Shown here piece after piece: positions 18,002 to 28,700 of a stretch of 64,000 bases of DNA. How positions within the stretch are numbered: position 1 is the first letter of the stretch; every line of letters begins with the position of its first letter. The stretch covers positions 115,845-179,844 of the forward strand of contig NZ_BMIV01000003.1 of the NCBI RefSeq assembly GCF_014642735.1, given 5' to 3'. A program made the translations under genes and the position numbers. Below the pieces are notes generated by a model, which was not told the DNA's origin, did not search any database, and saw nothing but the letters and a program-made list of their open reading frames with translations. The DNA is from Paracoccus acridae (lineage in GTDB: Bacteria; Pseudomonadota; Alphaproteobacteria; Rhodobacterales; Rhodobacteraceae).

Positions 18002-18034
18002 ATCGGGTGCGGTTCCTTGCCGCGCCCGATTTTT
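18002..18034 (+). terminator. Intrinsic terminator of rpsT
   Basis: ATCGGGTGCGG (18002-18012) pairs with CCGCGCCCGAT (18020-18030, one G-T wobble) around the loop TTCCTTG, followed directly by a run of T. This is a classical rho-independent terminator 64 bases after the rpsT stop. Confidence 0.85.
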
Positions 18035-18223
18035 CTTTGCCGCACCTGCGCAATGTGGCAAAAATGCCTACATATCAAGGCGTTCAAGATTCTTTCCTTT
18101 TGAGTCAAGGGTCTCGGAGATTCGATCCGGCAAAGGCTTTGTCAAGCGCAGAGTTCGGTTGCAGCCCCAGCGGCGCCATGGATAACCTGATGATGCGATT
18201 CACGTCGCTGTGTTGGGGACGGG

Positions 18224-18257
18224 CCTGTCGGGCGGCGGATTTTTCCGCATCGACAGG
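18224..18257 (+). promoter_or_regulatory. Composite inverted repeat in the dnaA leader (distal)
   Basis: The outer arms CCTGTCG (18224-18230) and CGACAGG (18251-18257) enclose the inner stem GCGGA/TCCGC with a TTTT loop. The structure lies about 240 bases before dnaA and could fold as RNA or be a protein-binding palindrome. Confidence 0.45.
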
Positions 18258-18436
18258 TCGGGCACCGGGGCATCAGGCGCCCCGCAAGCCCTCGAGATTC
18301 TTGCAGACGGCTGCCACTGGCTGCATGGAAACTCGTGTCTAGGATTTGAACTCGGGCGCAGGCCCCGTCATGTGACCCGTCTTGGGCCGCAGGATGGGGT
18401 GTTGTCTGCAGTTCAGCCATCCGACCCGCGTCGCGG

Positions 18437-18479
18437 ATCCTGTTTCGCCGGAAGGTCCGGCGAAGGCTGGGGACAGGAT
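18437..18479 (+). promoter_or_regulatory. Composite inverted repeat just upstream of dnaA
   Basis: ATCCTGT (18437-18443) and TTCGCCGG (18444-18451) pair with CCGGCGAA (18457-18464) and ACAGGAT (18473-18479). This gives a 15-bp stem interrupted by one 8-base bulge, ending only 15 bases before the dnaA ATG and so overlapping or adjoining its ribosome site. It could influence dnaA translation. Confidence 0.5.
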
Positions 18480-18494
18480 AGATAGGGCAAGACC

Positions 18495-19895
18495 ATGGAC
18501 GAGATTTGGGGCCAGGCATGCGCCGCGCTTGAAACAAGCGTGGGACCGAACAACTTCAACCACTGGATCAAGCCGCTGCGCCTGACGGGCGTGGATGCGG
18601 GAATCGCGCATTTTGCAAGCCCGACGCGCTTCATCTCGGACTGGGTGAACCGCCACTTCGCCAAGGACATCCTTGGGGAACTCAGCCGCCACGGCCAGCC
18701 CGTCGAACGGCTTCGGTTCGATGTCGTCCCGCAGACCGCACCTGGCCGCGCCCGCCCCGCGCCTGCGCCGACCGCTGCCGCTGCCGCGCCTGCGAAGCCC
18801 ATGCGGCCCGTCGCCTCGGCCGCGGCGCCCGCGACGGCGCGGGTGGGGCGCACCGACCTAGGGGCACCGCTCGATCCCCGCTATACCTTCGGCAATTTCA
18901 TCGTCGGAAAGCCCAACGAACTGGCCCATGCCGCCGCGCGCCGCGTGGCCGAGGGCGGGCCCGTGGGCTTCAACCCGCTGTTCCTTTATGGCGGCGTGGG
19001 CCTGGGCAAGACCCACCTGATGCATGCCATCGCCCATGATTATCAGACGCGCCACCCGATGGCGCAGGTGCTGTATCTGTCGGCGGAACAGTTCATGTAC
19101 CGCTTCGTGCAGGCGCTGCGCGAAAGCACCATCATGGATTTCAAGGGCATGTTCCGCAACGTGAACATGCTGATGGTCGACGACGTGCAGTTCATCGCCG
19201 GCAAGGACAGCACCCAGGAAGAATTCTTCCACACCTTCAACGCCCTGGTCGATCAGGGCAAGCAGATCGTGATTTCCGCCGACCGCGCCCCCGCCGAGAT
19301 CAAGGGGCTTGAGGAACGCATCAAGTCGCGCCTGTCCTGCGGGCTGATCGTGGACCTGCATCCCACGACCTATGAGCTGCGCCTGGGCATCCTGCAATCC
19401 AAGACCGAAGGCTTCCGCGCCCAGCAGCCGGATCTGGAAATCGGCACCGGCGTGCTGGAATTCCTGGCAAACCGCATCACCACCAACGTCCGCGTCCTGG
19501 AAGGCGCGCTGCAGCGCCTGTTCGCCCATGCCAGCCTTCTGCGCCGAGAGATCACGCTGGAGGTGGCCCAGGAATGCCTGGCCGATATCCTGCGCACCAA
19601 CGACCGCAAGATCTCGATCGACGACATCCAGCGCAAGGTGGCGGAACATTACAACATCCGCCTGGCCGACATGGTGGGCCCCAAGCGCGCCCGCAACGTG
19701 GCCCGGCCCCGCCAGATCGCGATGTATCTGGCGAAACAGCTGACCAGCCGGTCCTTGCCGGAAATCGGCCGCCGCTTCGGCGGGCGCGACCACACCACGA
19801 TCATGCACGGGATCCGCAAGATCGAGGAACTGGTCACCGAGGATCACGCCCTGGCCGAGGATGTCGCCCTTCTCAAGCGCCTGCTGGAAGCATAA
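18495..19895 (+). CDS. dnaA: Chromosomal replication initiator DnaA
   Basis: This 466-residue AAA+ initiator binds DnaA boxes at the origin. Domain I opens MDEIWGQACAALETSVGPNNFNHWIKPL without its first few residues being unusual for the group. Domain II is a short alanine/proline-rich linker (about 80-120). The Walker A motif is GGVGLGKTHLMHA and Walker B is MLMVDDVQFIAG. Domain IV carries the DNA-binding signature GGRDHTTIMHGIRKI near the C-terminus. It heads the dnaA-dnaN-recF-gyrB block. Confidence 0.98.
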   Translation: MDEIWGQACAALETSVGPNNFNHWIKPLRLTGVDAGIAHFASPTRFISDWVNRHFAKDILGELSRHGQPVERLRFDVVPQTAPGRARPAPAPTAAAAAPAKPMRPVASAAAPATARVGRTDLGAPLDPRYTFGNFIVGKPNELAHAAARRVAEGGPVGFNPLFLYGGVGLGKTHLMHAIAHDYQTRHPMAQVLYLSAEQFMYRFVQALRESTIMDFKGMFRNVNMLMVDDVQFIAGKDSTQEEFFHTFNALVDQGKQIVISADRAPAEIKGLEERIKSRLSCGLIVDLHPTTYELRLGILQSKTEGFRAQQPDLEIGTGVLEFLANRITTNVRVLEGALQRLFAHASLLRREITLEVAQECLADILRTNDRKISIDDIQRKVAEHYNIRLADMVGPKRARNVARPRQIAMYLAKQLTSRSLPEIGRRFGGRDHTTIMHGIRKIEELVTEDHALAEDVALLKRLLEA

Positions 19896-19975
19896 GCGAC
19901 TTGTGAGGGCGCGTCGGTCTGGTTACAAATCAGGTCCGTTCACGGGCCGGATGGCCGAAGGCACAGGGAAAAGCG

Positions 19976-21094
19976 ATGAAATTCTCGATCGAGCGTGCGG
20001 TTCTGGTCAAGGCCGTGTCTCAGGCCCAGTCGGTTGTGGAACGTCGCAACACCATTCCGATCCTGGCCAACGTCCTGATCGAGGCCACGCCCGATGGCGT
20101 CAGCTTCCGCGCCACCGACCTGGACACCGAGGTGGTGGACCAGGCCCCCGCCCAGGTCGAACGCCCCGGCGCCACCACCGTCAGCGCGGTGATGCTGAAC
20201 GAGATCGCGCGCAAGCTGCCCGACGGCGCCCTGGTGCAGATCAGCACGGACGAGGCCGCGGGCCGGCTGTCGGTGCAGGCCGGGCGGTCCAACTTCAGCC
20301 TGGCGACCCTGCCGCGCGAGGATTTCCCGGTGATGGCGTCCTCGGAATACAGCGTCAACTTCAAGGCCAAGGCCGACCTGCTGCGCCGGCTGTTCGACAA
20401 GGCGAAATTCGCCATCTCGACCGAGGAGACGCGCTATTACCTCAACGGCGTCTACATGCATGTGGCGCAGGTTGACGGCCAGCCGATGCTGCGCTGCGTG
20501 GCGACCGACGGGCACCGCCTGGCGCGGATCGACGCGCCCCTGCCGGTCGGCGCGGACGAGATGCCGGGCGTGATCGTGCCGCGCAAGACGGTCGCGGAAC
20601 TGCGCAAGCTTCTGGACGACGACGATACCGACATCGCGGTTTCGGTCAGCGAGACGAAGGTGCGCTTCGCCACGCCCACGCTGACGCTGACCTCCAAGGT
20701 CATCGACGGGACCTTCCCCGATTATTCGCGCGTGATCCCCCTGAACAACGCCCGCAAGCTGGAAGTGGACGCCACCGACTTCGCCCGCGCGGTGGACCGT
20801 GTGGCGACCGTCAGCAGCGAACGGTCCCGCGCGGTCAAGCTGGCGCTGGACCAGGACCGGCTGATCCTGTCGGTGAACGCCCCCGACGCGGGCGCGGCCG
20901 AGGAGGAGTTGATCGTGGCCTATGCCGACGATCCGCTGGAGATCGGCTTCAACGCCAAATACCTGCAGGAAATCGCGTCCCAGGTGGACCGCGACAATGC
21001 GGTGTTCCTGTTCAACGGCTCGGGCGATGCTGCGCTGATCCGTGAAGGCGGCGATCAAAGCGCCGTCTATGTCGTCATGCCGATGCGGGTGTGA
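19976..21094 (+). CDS. dnaN: DNA polymerase III sliding clamp (beta subunit)
   Basis: This 372-residue ring-forming processivity clamp opens MKFSIERAVLVKAVSQAQSV and contains the repeated clamp domains, including RNTIPILANVLIEA, GVYMHVAQVDGQPML and the C-terminal end DQSAVYVVMPMRV. The C-terminal MPM(R) motif is the usual clamp ending. It follows dnaA by 80 bp, and its stop codon overlaps the GTG start of recF. Confidence 0.98.
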   Translation: MKFSIERAVLVKAVSQAQSVVERRNTIPILANVLIEATPDGVSFRATDLDTEVVDQAPAQVERPGATTVSAVMLNEIARKLPDGALVQISTDEAAGRLSVQAGRSNFSLATLPREDFPVMASSEYSVNFKAKADLLRRLFDKAKFAISTEETRYYLNGVYMHVAQVDGQPMLRCVATDGHRLARIDAPLPVGADEMPGVIVPRKTVAELRKLLDDDDTDIAVSVSETKVRFATPTLTLTSKVIDGTFPDYSRVIPLNNARKLEVDATDFARAVDRVATVSSERSRAVKLALDQDRLILSVNAPDAGAAEEELIVAYADDPLEIGFNAKYLQEIASQVDRDNAVFLFNGSGDAALIREGGDQSAVYVVMPMRV

Positions 21095-22167
21095 CGCTTA
21101 CCCGTCTTTCACTTGCGCAATTCCGGTCCTGGTCCCGGCTTGACCTGGATCTGGACCACCGGCCCCTGGCGATCTTCGGCCCGAACGGATCGGGCAAGAC
21201 CAATATCCTGGAAGCCGTGTCGATGCTGGCGCCGGGCCGCGGCCTGCGGGCCGTGCCCGCGCCCGACCAGGCCCGGCAGGGCAAGGATGCGGGCTGGCGG
21301 ATCCGGGCCATGATCGACGGCCGCCCGGTCGAGACCGTGGCCCCGCCGGGCCAGCCGCGCGGCGTCAGCATCGACGACAAGCCGGTGGCGCAGACAGCCC
21401 TTGGACGCCTGCTGCGGATCATCTGGCTGGTACCCGCCATGGACCGGCTGTGGTCCGACCCGCCCGAGGCACGCCGCCGTTTCCTGGACCGCGTCACGCT
21501 GAGCCTGCATCCCGACCATGCCGACCTTGCCCTGACCTATGACCGGGCGATGCGGGAACGCAACCGCCTGCTGAAGGACCAGATCGGCGATCCCGCCTGG
21601 TATCGTGCGCTGGAGGCGCAGATGGCCGAGGCCGGGGCCGCCCTGACCCGCAATCGCCGCGACGCCCTGCGGGCGATCATGGCCGCGCAGGACGGCGGCG
21701 ATTTCCCCGCCGCCGTCCTGGCCCTGCTGCCGGGCGAAGGACAGGCCGACGATCCCGACGAAGGCAGCATCGCCGACCGCCTGTCCGCCATGCGCCCGCG
21801 CGACATGGCGGCGGGCCGCACGCTGACCGGTCCGCATCGCGCCGATCTGGGCGCGCATTGGGGGCCGCAGGACATGCCCGCCGCGCTGTCGTCCACGGGG
21901 GAACAGAAGGCGCTTCTGCTGTCGCTGATCCTGGCCAATGCCCGTGCCCTGTCCGACCAGCCGGTCGTGCTGCTGCTGGACGAGGTCGCGGCCCATCTGG
22001 ACGCCGACCGCCGCGCGGCGCTTTACGACCGCATCTGCGGCCTGCCCGCGCAAAGCCTGCTGACGGGCACCGGGGCCGAGCTTTTCGACAGCCTGGGACC
22101 GCGGGCGCGGCGCCTTTCGGTGACCAAGACGGAGGGGCGGTCGCAGGCCACCGAAACGACCGGCTGA
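21091..22167 (+). CDS. recF: DNA replication/repair protein RecF
   Basis: This 358-residue SMC-like ATPase loads RecA at gaps. It starts with GTG overlapping the dnaN stop (GTGA). The Walker A motif is in IFGPNGSGKTNILEAVSML (about residues 29-47), the signature LSSTGEQKALLLSLILA is near 268 and the Walker B VVLLLDEVAAHLD is near 291. Length is normal. It probably shares transcripts with dnaN. Confidence 0.96.
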   Translation: MTLTRLSLAQFRSWSRLDLDLDHRPLAIFGPNGSGKTNILEAVSMLAPGRGLRAVPAPDQARQGKDAGWRIRAMIDGRPVETVAPPGQPRGVSIDDKPVAQTALGRLLRIIWLVPAMDRLWSDPPEARRRFLDRVTLSLHPDHADLALTYDRAMRERNRLLKDQIGDPAWYRALEAQMAEAGAALTRNRRDALRAIMAAQDGGDFPAAVLALLPGEGQADDPDEGSIADRLSAMRPRDMAAGRTLTGPHRADLGAHWGPQDMPAALSSTGEQKALLLSLILANARALSDQPVVLLLDEVAAHLDADRRAALYDRICGLPAQSLLTGTGAELFDSLGPRARRLSVTKTEGRSQATETTG

Positions 22168-22207
22168 ACCCTGCCAAAAAGGCAGAAAAATCCCGTCTTT
22201 CCCGTGA

Positions 22208-24700
<2,493 letters not shown>

Positions 24701-24716
24701 GCCTGTTGCGAAAATG

Positions 24717-24739
24717 CCGCGCCTTTGTTCAAGGCGCGG
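24717..24739 (+). terminator. Hairpin after gyrB
   Basis: CCGCGCCTT (24717-24725) and AAGGCGCGG (24731-24739) form a perfect 9-bp stem with a five-base loop, 16 bases after the gyrB stop. Only a weak T-rich tract follows, so termination may be partial. Confidence 0.5.
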
Positions 24740-24855
24740 GGTTCCGGTTTGAACGCATGGACTGTATGATCGCAGGACATACAAATCGCGCTTATTCTCG
24801 TGATCATTGCGAAACTTGCGCAATTGTTGAGATTTCCTCGAAGAAGGAGCTTTAG

Positions 24856-25605
24856 ATGCGTTATTCCTCGTTCCTGGCGATTTCCGCCCTTGGCCTGATC
24901 TCAGGCGTATCTGGCGCCCTTGCCGGCGGCTATGTTGCCCCGGTCGCTGATCCGGTGGTGGCCGCACCCGTCATCGAAGCCGCACCTGCCAGCAACTGGG
25001 CTGGTGGTTATGCCGGCGGCTCGATCGGCTATGCCTTCGGCAGCGATGACGAGATCGGTTTGGACCTGCTCGAAGGCGGAGCGTTGATCGACCGTGCGAA
25101 TGACCTGGGAAGTGTGGATCTCAAGGGTCTGAACGCGGGCCTTCACGCAGGCTATCGCTGGCAGCGCGGGAATTGGGTCTTCGGTCCCGAACTGTGGGTC
25201 GAGGGCGGCAGCATCGACGCCTCGGACCGCGTCAGCGTCGATGGCGTCAATTTCGACGTCGAATCCTCGGTGAACTACATCGCCGGCCTGCAGTTCAAGA
25301 CGGGCTATACCGTCGATCCGCAGACCCTGGTCTATGGCACGGCGGGCGTCGTTCACGGCGACTTCGACTACAAGCTCGGCGGCTCGGACAACAGCATCAC
25401 CGAAAGCTATTCCGAGACCGGCTACTCGCTGGGTCTTGGGGTCGAACGCAAGTTGCGCGACAACTTGTCGGTCTTTGCGGAATGGCAGTACCGCAACTTC
25501 GGCAAGACCGAGGTCAGCTATGACATCGGAGACGACCAGACGATCCTGACGCGCGCCACGCCCGAGCATCACAACGTCAAGGTCGGCGTGAACTTCAGCT
25601 TCTGA
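24856..25605 (+). CDS. Outer-membrane beta-barrel protein (OmpA-like porin family)
   Basis: This 249-residue exported protein has a signal peptide (about 1-22, cleaved after ALA-GG) and then a proline/alanine/valine-rich linker. The barrel starts at NWAGGYAGGSIGYAFGSDDE, the opening typical of Rhizobiales/Rhodobacterales Omp25/31-type surface proteins. Alternating hydrophobic strands follow, and it ends with the aromatic C-terminal strand KVGVNFSF, the usual signal for BAM insertion. A GAAGGAG ribosome site precedes the ATG. It is monocistronic, with a strong terminator downstream. Confidence 0.88.
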   Translation: MRYSSFLAISALGLISGVSGALAGGYVAPVADPVVAAPVIEAAPASNWAGGYAGGSIGYAFGSDDEIGLDLLEGGALIDRANDLGSVDLKGLNAGLHAGYRWQRGNWVFGPELWVEGGSIDASDRVSVDGVNFDVESSVNYIAGLQFKTGYTVDPQTLVYGTAGVVHGDFDYKLGGSDNSITESYSETGYSLGLGVERKLRDNLSVFAEWQYRNFGKTEVSYDIGDDQTILTRATPEHHNVKVGVNFSF

Positions 25606-25625
25606 TCCGATCCTGTCCACGAATG

Positions 25626-25657
25626 AAAGCCGGGCGCCTGCGGCGGCCCGGCTTTTT
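25626..25657 (+). terminator. Intrinsic terminator of the outer-membrane protein gene
   Basis: AGCCGGGC (25628-25635) pairs with GCCCGGCT (25646-25653), flanked by AAA and a T-run on either side, which extends the stem. It sits between convergent genes and overlaps the end of pdeM. Confidence 0.85.
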
Positions 25658-26331
25658 CACGACCTGCGGCGCGATGTGCCGCTGCGCATCGGATGGCCCA
25701 CAGGCACCGCCAGGGCGCGGCTGCCGCAGGCGATGGCAATGCCTTGCGGGACCAGCGCTGTCAGCACCGGGCTGTCGATGGCAAGCCCGCCGGTATAGGC
25801 ACCAAAGGCGGGCAGGATCAGATGGTCCTGTCCGACCAGGAAACAGCGTCGCCGGTCGCCCGCCAGCCGGACACAGGGGTGGAAATGTCCCGACACGTCC
25901 GGTCTCTGCCCCGCCTGATGGCGCAGGACCAGCCCGTCATCCAGTTCCCCCACCGTTTCGCCCGGAAGGCGCGGGCAGACCGGAGAGGGATCGTGGTTGC
26001 CGCTGACCCAGATCCAGCGGCGGCCACAGGCCATGTTCCGCAGCCGGTCGCACAGCGCATCCGGCAGTGCCAGGGCGGCGGCATCGTCGTCGAAGCCGTC
26101 GCCTAGGCTGACGACGGCGGCCGGGTCGGTGGCGGCGATCTCGGCTTCCAGCCGGTCCAGCGTCACCAGAACCTCATAGGGCGGCAGCAGGGATCCGCCC
26201 CGCCGGGCCATGCGCTCGGACTTGCCCAGGTGCAGGTCGGCCACGATCAGCCAGCGGCGTTCAGGCCAGTAAAGCGCGCCCGATGGCCGGGCCTGAAGCG
26301 CATGTCCCGCGAAGTCGAAGGCATGGCTCAT
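25657..26331 (-). CDS. pdeM: Ligase-associated DNA damage response endonuclease PdeM (metallophosphoesterase)
   Basis: This 224-residue calcineurin-like phosphoesterase is one of the four ligase-associated DNA damage response proteins. Metal-binding motifs are visible as VADLHLGKSE (about 30-39), SLGDGFDDD (about 76-84) and SGNHDPSP (about 115-122). It is the last gene of the cassette, overlapping the helicase stop by four bases. The family is thought to process DNA ends together with the neighbouring helicase, ligase and exonuclease; the precise substrate is unknown. Confidence 0.9.
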   Translation of the reverse strand: MSHAFDFAGHALQARPSGALYWPERRWLIVADLHLGKSERMARRGGSLLPPYEVLVTLDRLEAEIAATDPAAVVSLGDGFDDDAAALALPDALCDRLRNMACGRRWIWVSGNHDPSPVCPRLPGETVGELDDGLVLRHQAGQRPDVSGHFHPCVRLAGDRRRCFLVGQDHLILPAFGAYTGGLAIDSPVLTALVPQGIAIACGSRALAVPVGHPMRSGTSRRRS

Positions 26332-28700
26332 GCCAGGCCCGCCTCGGCCATCAGGGCCTTAGCCTCGGCCTCGGCCAGGCGGTCGCGCCCGGCGCCGGTG
26401 ATCGGCACGCGGCCGTATTCCAGCAGCAAGGGCGCGGCCAGGGGTGTCACGCGGCCCGTCATGCGATGGTCGTGATGGGGCAGATGGTCCAGCATCTCCT
26501 CGATCCGGTCGAAATCGACAAGGCCCCGGCGCGCCTCGTCCGCGGTGATGCGCAGCAGAAGGTGGTCGGGGTCATAGCGGCGCAAGGTATCGTAAAGGAT
26601 GTCGCTGGAAAAGGTGGCCTGCTTGCCCGACTTGCGCTGTCCCGGCATGTTGCGCTGGATCAGGCCCGAGATCACCGCGACATTCTTAAAGGTCCGCTTC
26701 ATCACCGCATTGCCCGCCAGCCAGTCGCCCAGGCCCGCGCGCAGGGCGTCGCGGTCCAGCAGCGGCGCGGGATCAACCACCGGGTCCAGCGACCAGATCA
26801 GCAGCGCGTAATCGGTGGCGATGAAGCCCAGGGGACCCAGGCCCGCATCCTCCATCGTCTTGGTCATCAACAGGCCCAGGGTCTGCAAGGCATTGCGCCC
26901 GGCAAAGCCATAAAGCGCGAAATGCCACTTGCCCTGAAAGGGAAAGCTTTCGCTCAGCAGGACGCCCGGCTGCGGCAGGGTGCTGATGCGGGCCTGCATG
27001 GCCAGCCAGTCGGCGGTGTCGGGGGGCAGAACCCAGTGGCGCGACCGGTCCCCGATCAGCGCCTGGACCCGGTGCGACAATTGCGTGGATGTCGCCAGCT
27101 TCATCCCGGAATAAAGCGCGATGCGCGGCTGTTTGGTGGGCTGCTTCGTGACCTCGACCACCATCTCGCGCAGGGCGTCGTACCTGACGGTCTGCCCGCC
27201 GATCAGGAAGGTGTCGCCGGGCACCAGGGTCGCGGCAAAGCCTTCCTCGACCTCGCCCAGCAGGCCGCCGCCGCGCCGGAACCGGACCTTCAGCATCTCG
27301 GCCTCGACGATGGTGCCCACGTTCATGCGCAGGTCGCGGGCCGCGCGCGGATCGCGCAGACGCCACGGCCCGTCGCGCTGCATCAGACGCTGCCAGCGGT
27401 CATAGGCGCGCAGGGCGTATCCCCCGGTCGCGGCGAAATCCAGGCAATCGTCGAACTGCGCCCGCGTCAGCCCGCGATAGGGGCCGGCGGTGCGCACCTC
27501 GGCCAGCAGCGCGTCGGCATCGAAGGGCCCCGCGCAGGCCGTCAGCAGGATATGCTGGCACAGCACATCCAAGGGGCCCGGGCCGCGCGGATCGCCGTCA
27601 AGGTCATGTTCGTGGACGGCTTCAAGGGCGGCGATGCATTCGACCACCTCGAAGCGGTTGGCGGGCACGATGCGCGCGCGCGAGGGCGCGTTATAGCGGT
27701 GGTTCGCCCGCCCGATCCGTTGGACCAGCCGCTTGACGTTCTTGGGCGCCCCCACCTGGATCACCAGATCGACCGCGCCCCAGTCGATGCCCAGATCCAG
27801 GCTGCCCGTCGCGACAACGGCGCGCAATTCGCCCGCGGCCATCGCCGCCTCGACCCTTTGGCGGGCCTCGCGGGCCAGGCTGCCGTGGTGCAACCCGATA
27901 GGCAGGTTCTCGTCATTGGCCGCCCACAGGGCTTGGAAGAACAGTTCGGCCTGGGCGCGGGTGTTGATGAAGATGATGGTGGTGCGGGCCTGCCTGATCT
28001 CGGCCAGAACCTCGGGGACGGCGTAATGGCCGCCGCCGCCGGACCAGGGCGCGGGACGGGCAGTGGCCAGCATGGCGATGTCGGGTTCTGGGCCGGGATC
28101 GGCATGGATGATCGCCGCGCCGCCCATGAAATCGGCCAAGGCGCGCGGATCCTCAACCGTGGCGGACAGGCCGGTGGCGACCAGGCCCGGCGCCAGCGTC
28201 CGCAGCCGCGCCAGGCACAGCATCAACTGGTCGCCCCGCTTGTTTTCCGCAAGCGCGTGCAATTCGTCCAGCACCACGCGGCGCAGGCTGCCGAAAATCT
28301 GCGGCGCCTGTTCATAGGACAGCATCAAGGCCAGCGATTCCGGCGTGGTCAGCAGGATCTGTGGCGGATCGACCCTTTGCCGCGCGCGTTGCGAGGATCG
28401 CGTGTCGCCGGTTCGATCCTCGACCCGGACGGGCAGGTTCAGTTCCGCCACCGGGCGCGCCAGGTTGCGCGCGATATCCGCCGTCAGCGCCTTCAGGGGC
28501 GAGACATAGAGCGTGTGCAGCCCCTTGTGTCCGTCCTTCAGCGCCACCAGCGAGGGCAGAAAACCCGCCAGCGTCTTGCCGCCCCCGGTCGGCGCGATCA
28601 GCAGCGTGTCGCTCTGCGCCGCCAGCAGATCCAGCTGATGCGGATGCGGCTGCCAGCCTTGGGCTGCGAACCAGTCCTGGAACTCGGGCGGAAGGGTCAC
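26328..28700 (-). CDS. Ligase-associated DNA damage response DEXH-box helicase (Lhr-like)
   Basis: This 790-residue superfamily 2 helicase has Walker A in APTGGGKTLAGFLP (about 33-46), a DEXH box in VVLDELHALAENKRGDQ, helicase motif III near GLSATVEDP, and motifs V/VI in VATGSLDLGIDWG and QRIGRANHRY. The Lhr-type C-terminal winged-helix and DUF regions follow. It is coupled by ATGA overlaps to the ligase upstream and pdeM downstream, the usual order of the cassette. It probably unwinds damaged or nicked DNA or RNA-DNA hybrids for its partners. Confidence 0.92.
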   Translation of the reverse strand: MTLPPEFQDWFAAQGWQPHPHQLDLLAAQSDTLLIAPTGGGKTLAGFLPSLVALKDGHKGLHTLYVSPLKALTADIARNLARPVAELNLPVRVEDRTGDTRSSQRARQRVDPPQILLTTPESLALMLSYEQAPQIFGSLRRVVLDELHALAENKRGDQLMLCLARLRTLAPGLVATGLSATVEDPRALADFMGGAAIIHADPGPEPDIAMLATARPAPWSGGGGHYAVPEVLAEIRQARTTIIFINTRAQAELFFQALWAANDENLPIGLHHGSLAREARQRVEAAMAAGELRAVVATGSLDLGIDWGAVDLVIQVGAPKNVKRLVQRIGRANHRYNAPSRARIVPANRFEVVECIAALEAVHEHDLDGDPRGPGPLDVLCQHILLTACAGPFDADALLAEVRTAGPYRGLTRAQFDDCLDFAATGGYALRAYDRWQRLMQRDGPWRLRDPRAARDLRMNVGTIVEAEMLKVRFRRGGGLLGEVEEGFAATLVPGDTFLIGGQTVRYDALREMVVEVTKQPTKQPRIALYSGMKLATSTQLSHRVQALIGDRSRHWVLPPDTADWLAMQARISTLPQPGVLLSESFPFQGKWHFALYGFAGRNALQTLGLLMTKTMEDAGLGPLGFIATDYALLIWSLDPVVDPAPLLDRDALRAGLGDWLAGNAVMKRTFKNVAVISGLIQRNMPGQRKSGKQATFSSDILYDTLRRYDPDHLLLRITADEARRGLVDFDRIEEMLDHLPHHDHRMTGRVTPLAAPLLLEYGRVPITGAGRDRLAEAEAKALMAEAGLA

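Larger units (their letters stand above)
17938..18494 (+). other. Non-coding rpsT-dnaA intergenic region
   Basis: These 557 bases hold no convincing gene; the small open frames lack ribosome sites and recognisable products. The region contains the rpsT terminator (18002-18034), a single near-match to a DnaA box (CATGGATAA, 18178-18186) and two composite hairpins before dnaA. With only one box-like site and no AT-rich unwinding region, I do not call an origin of replication. It is best read as the dnaA promoter and long leader. Confidence 0.6.

Noticed and set aside
17938..18494. Possible chromosomal origin between rpsT and dnaA
   Set aside because: Only one imperfect DnaA box and no AT-rich unwinding tract are visible. 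In many alphaproteobacteria the origin is not beside dnaA.
24721..24738. GTTC...GTTC pair after gyrB as an SOS box
   Set aside because: The spacer is 10 bases, not 7, and it lies within a hairpin downstream of gyrB.
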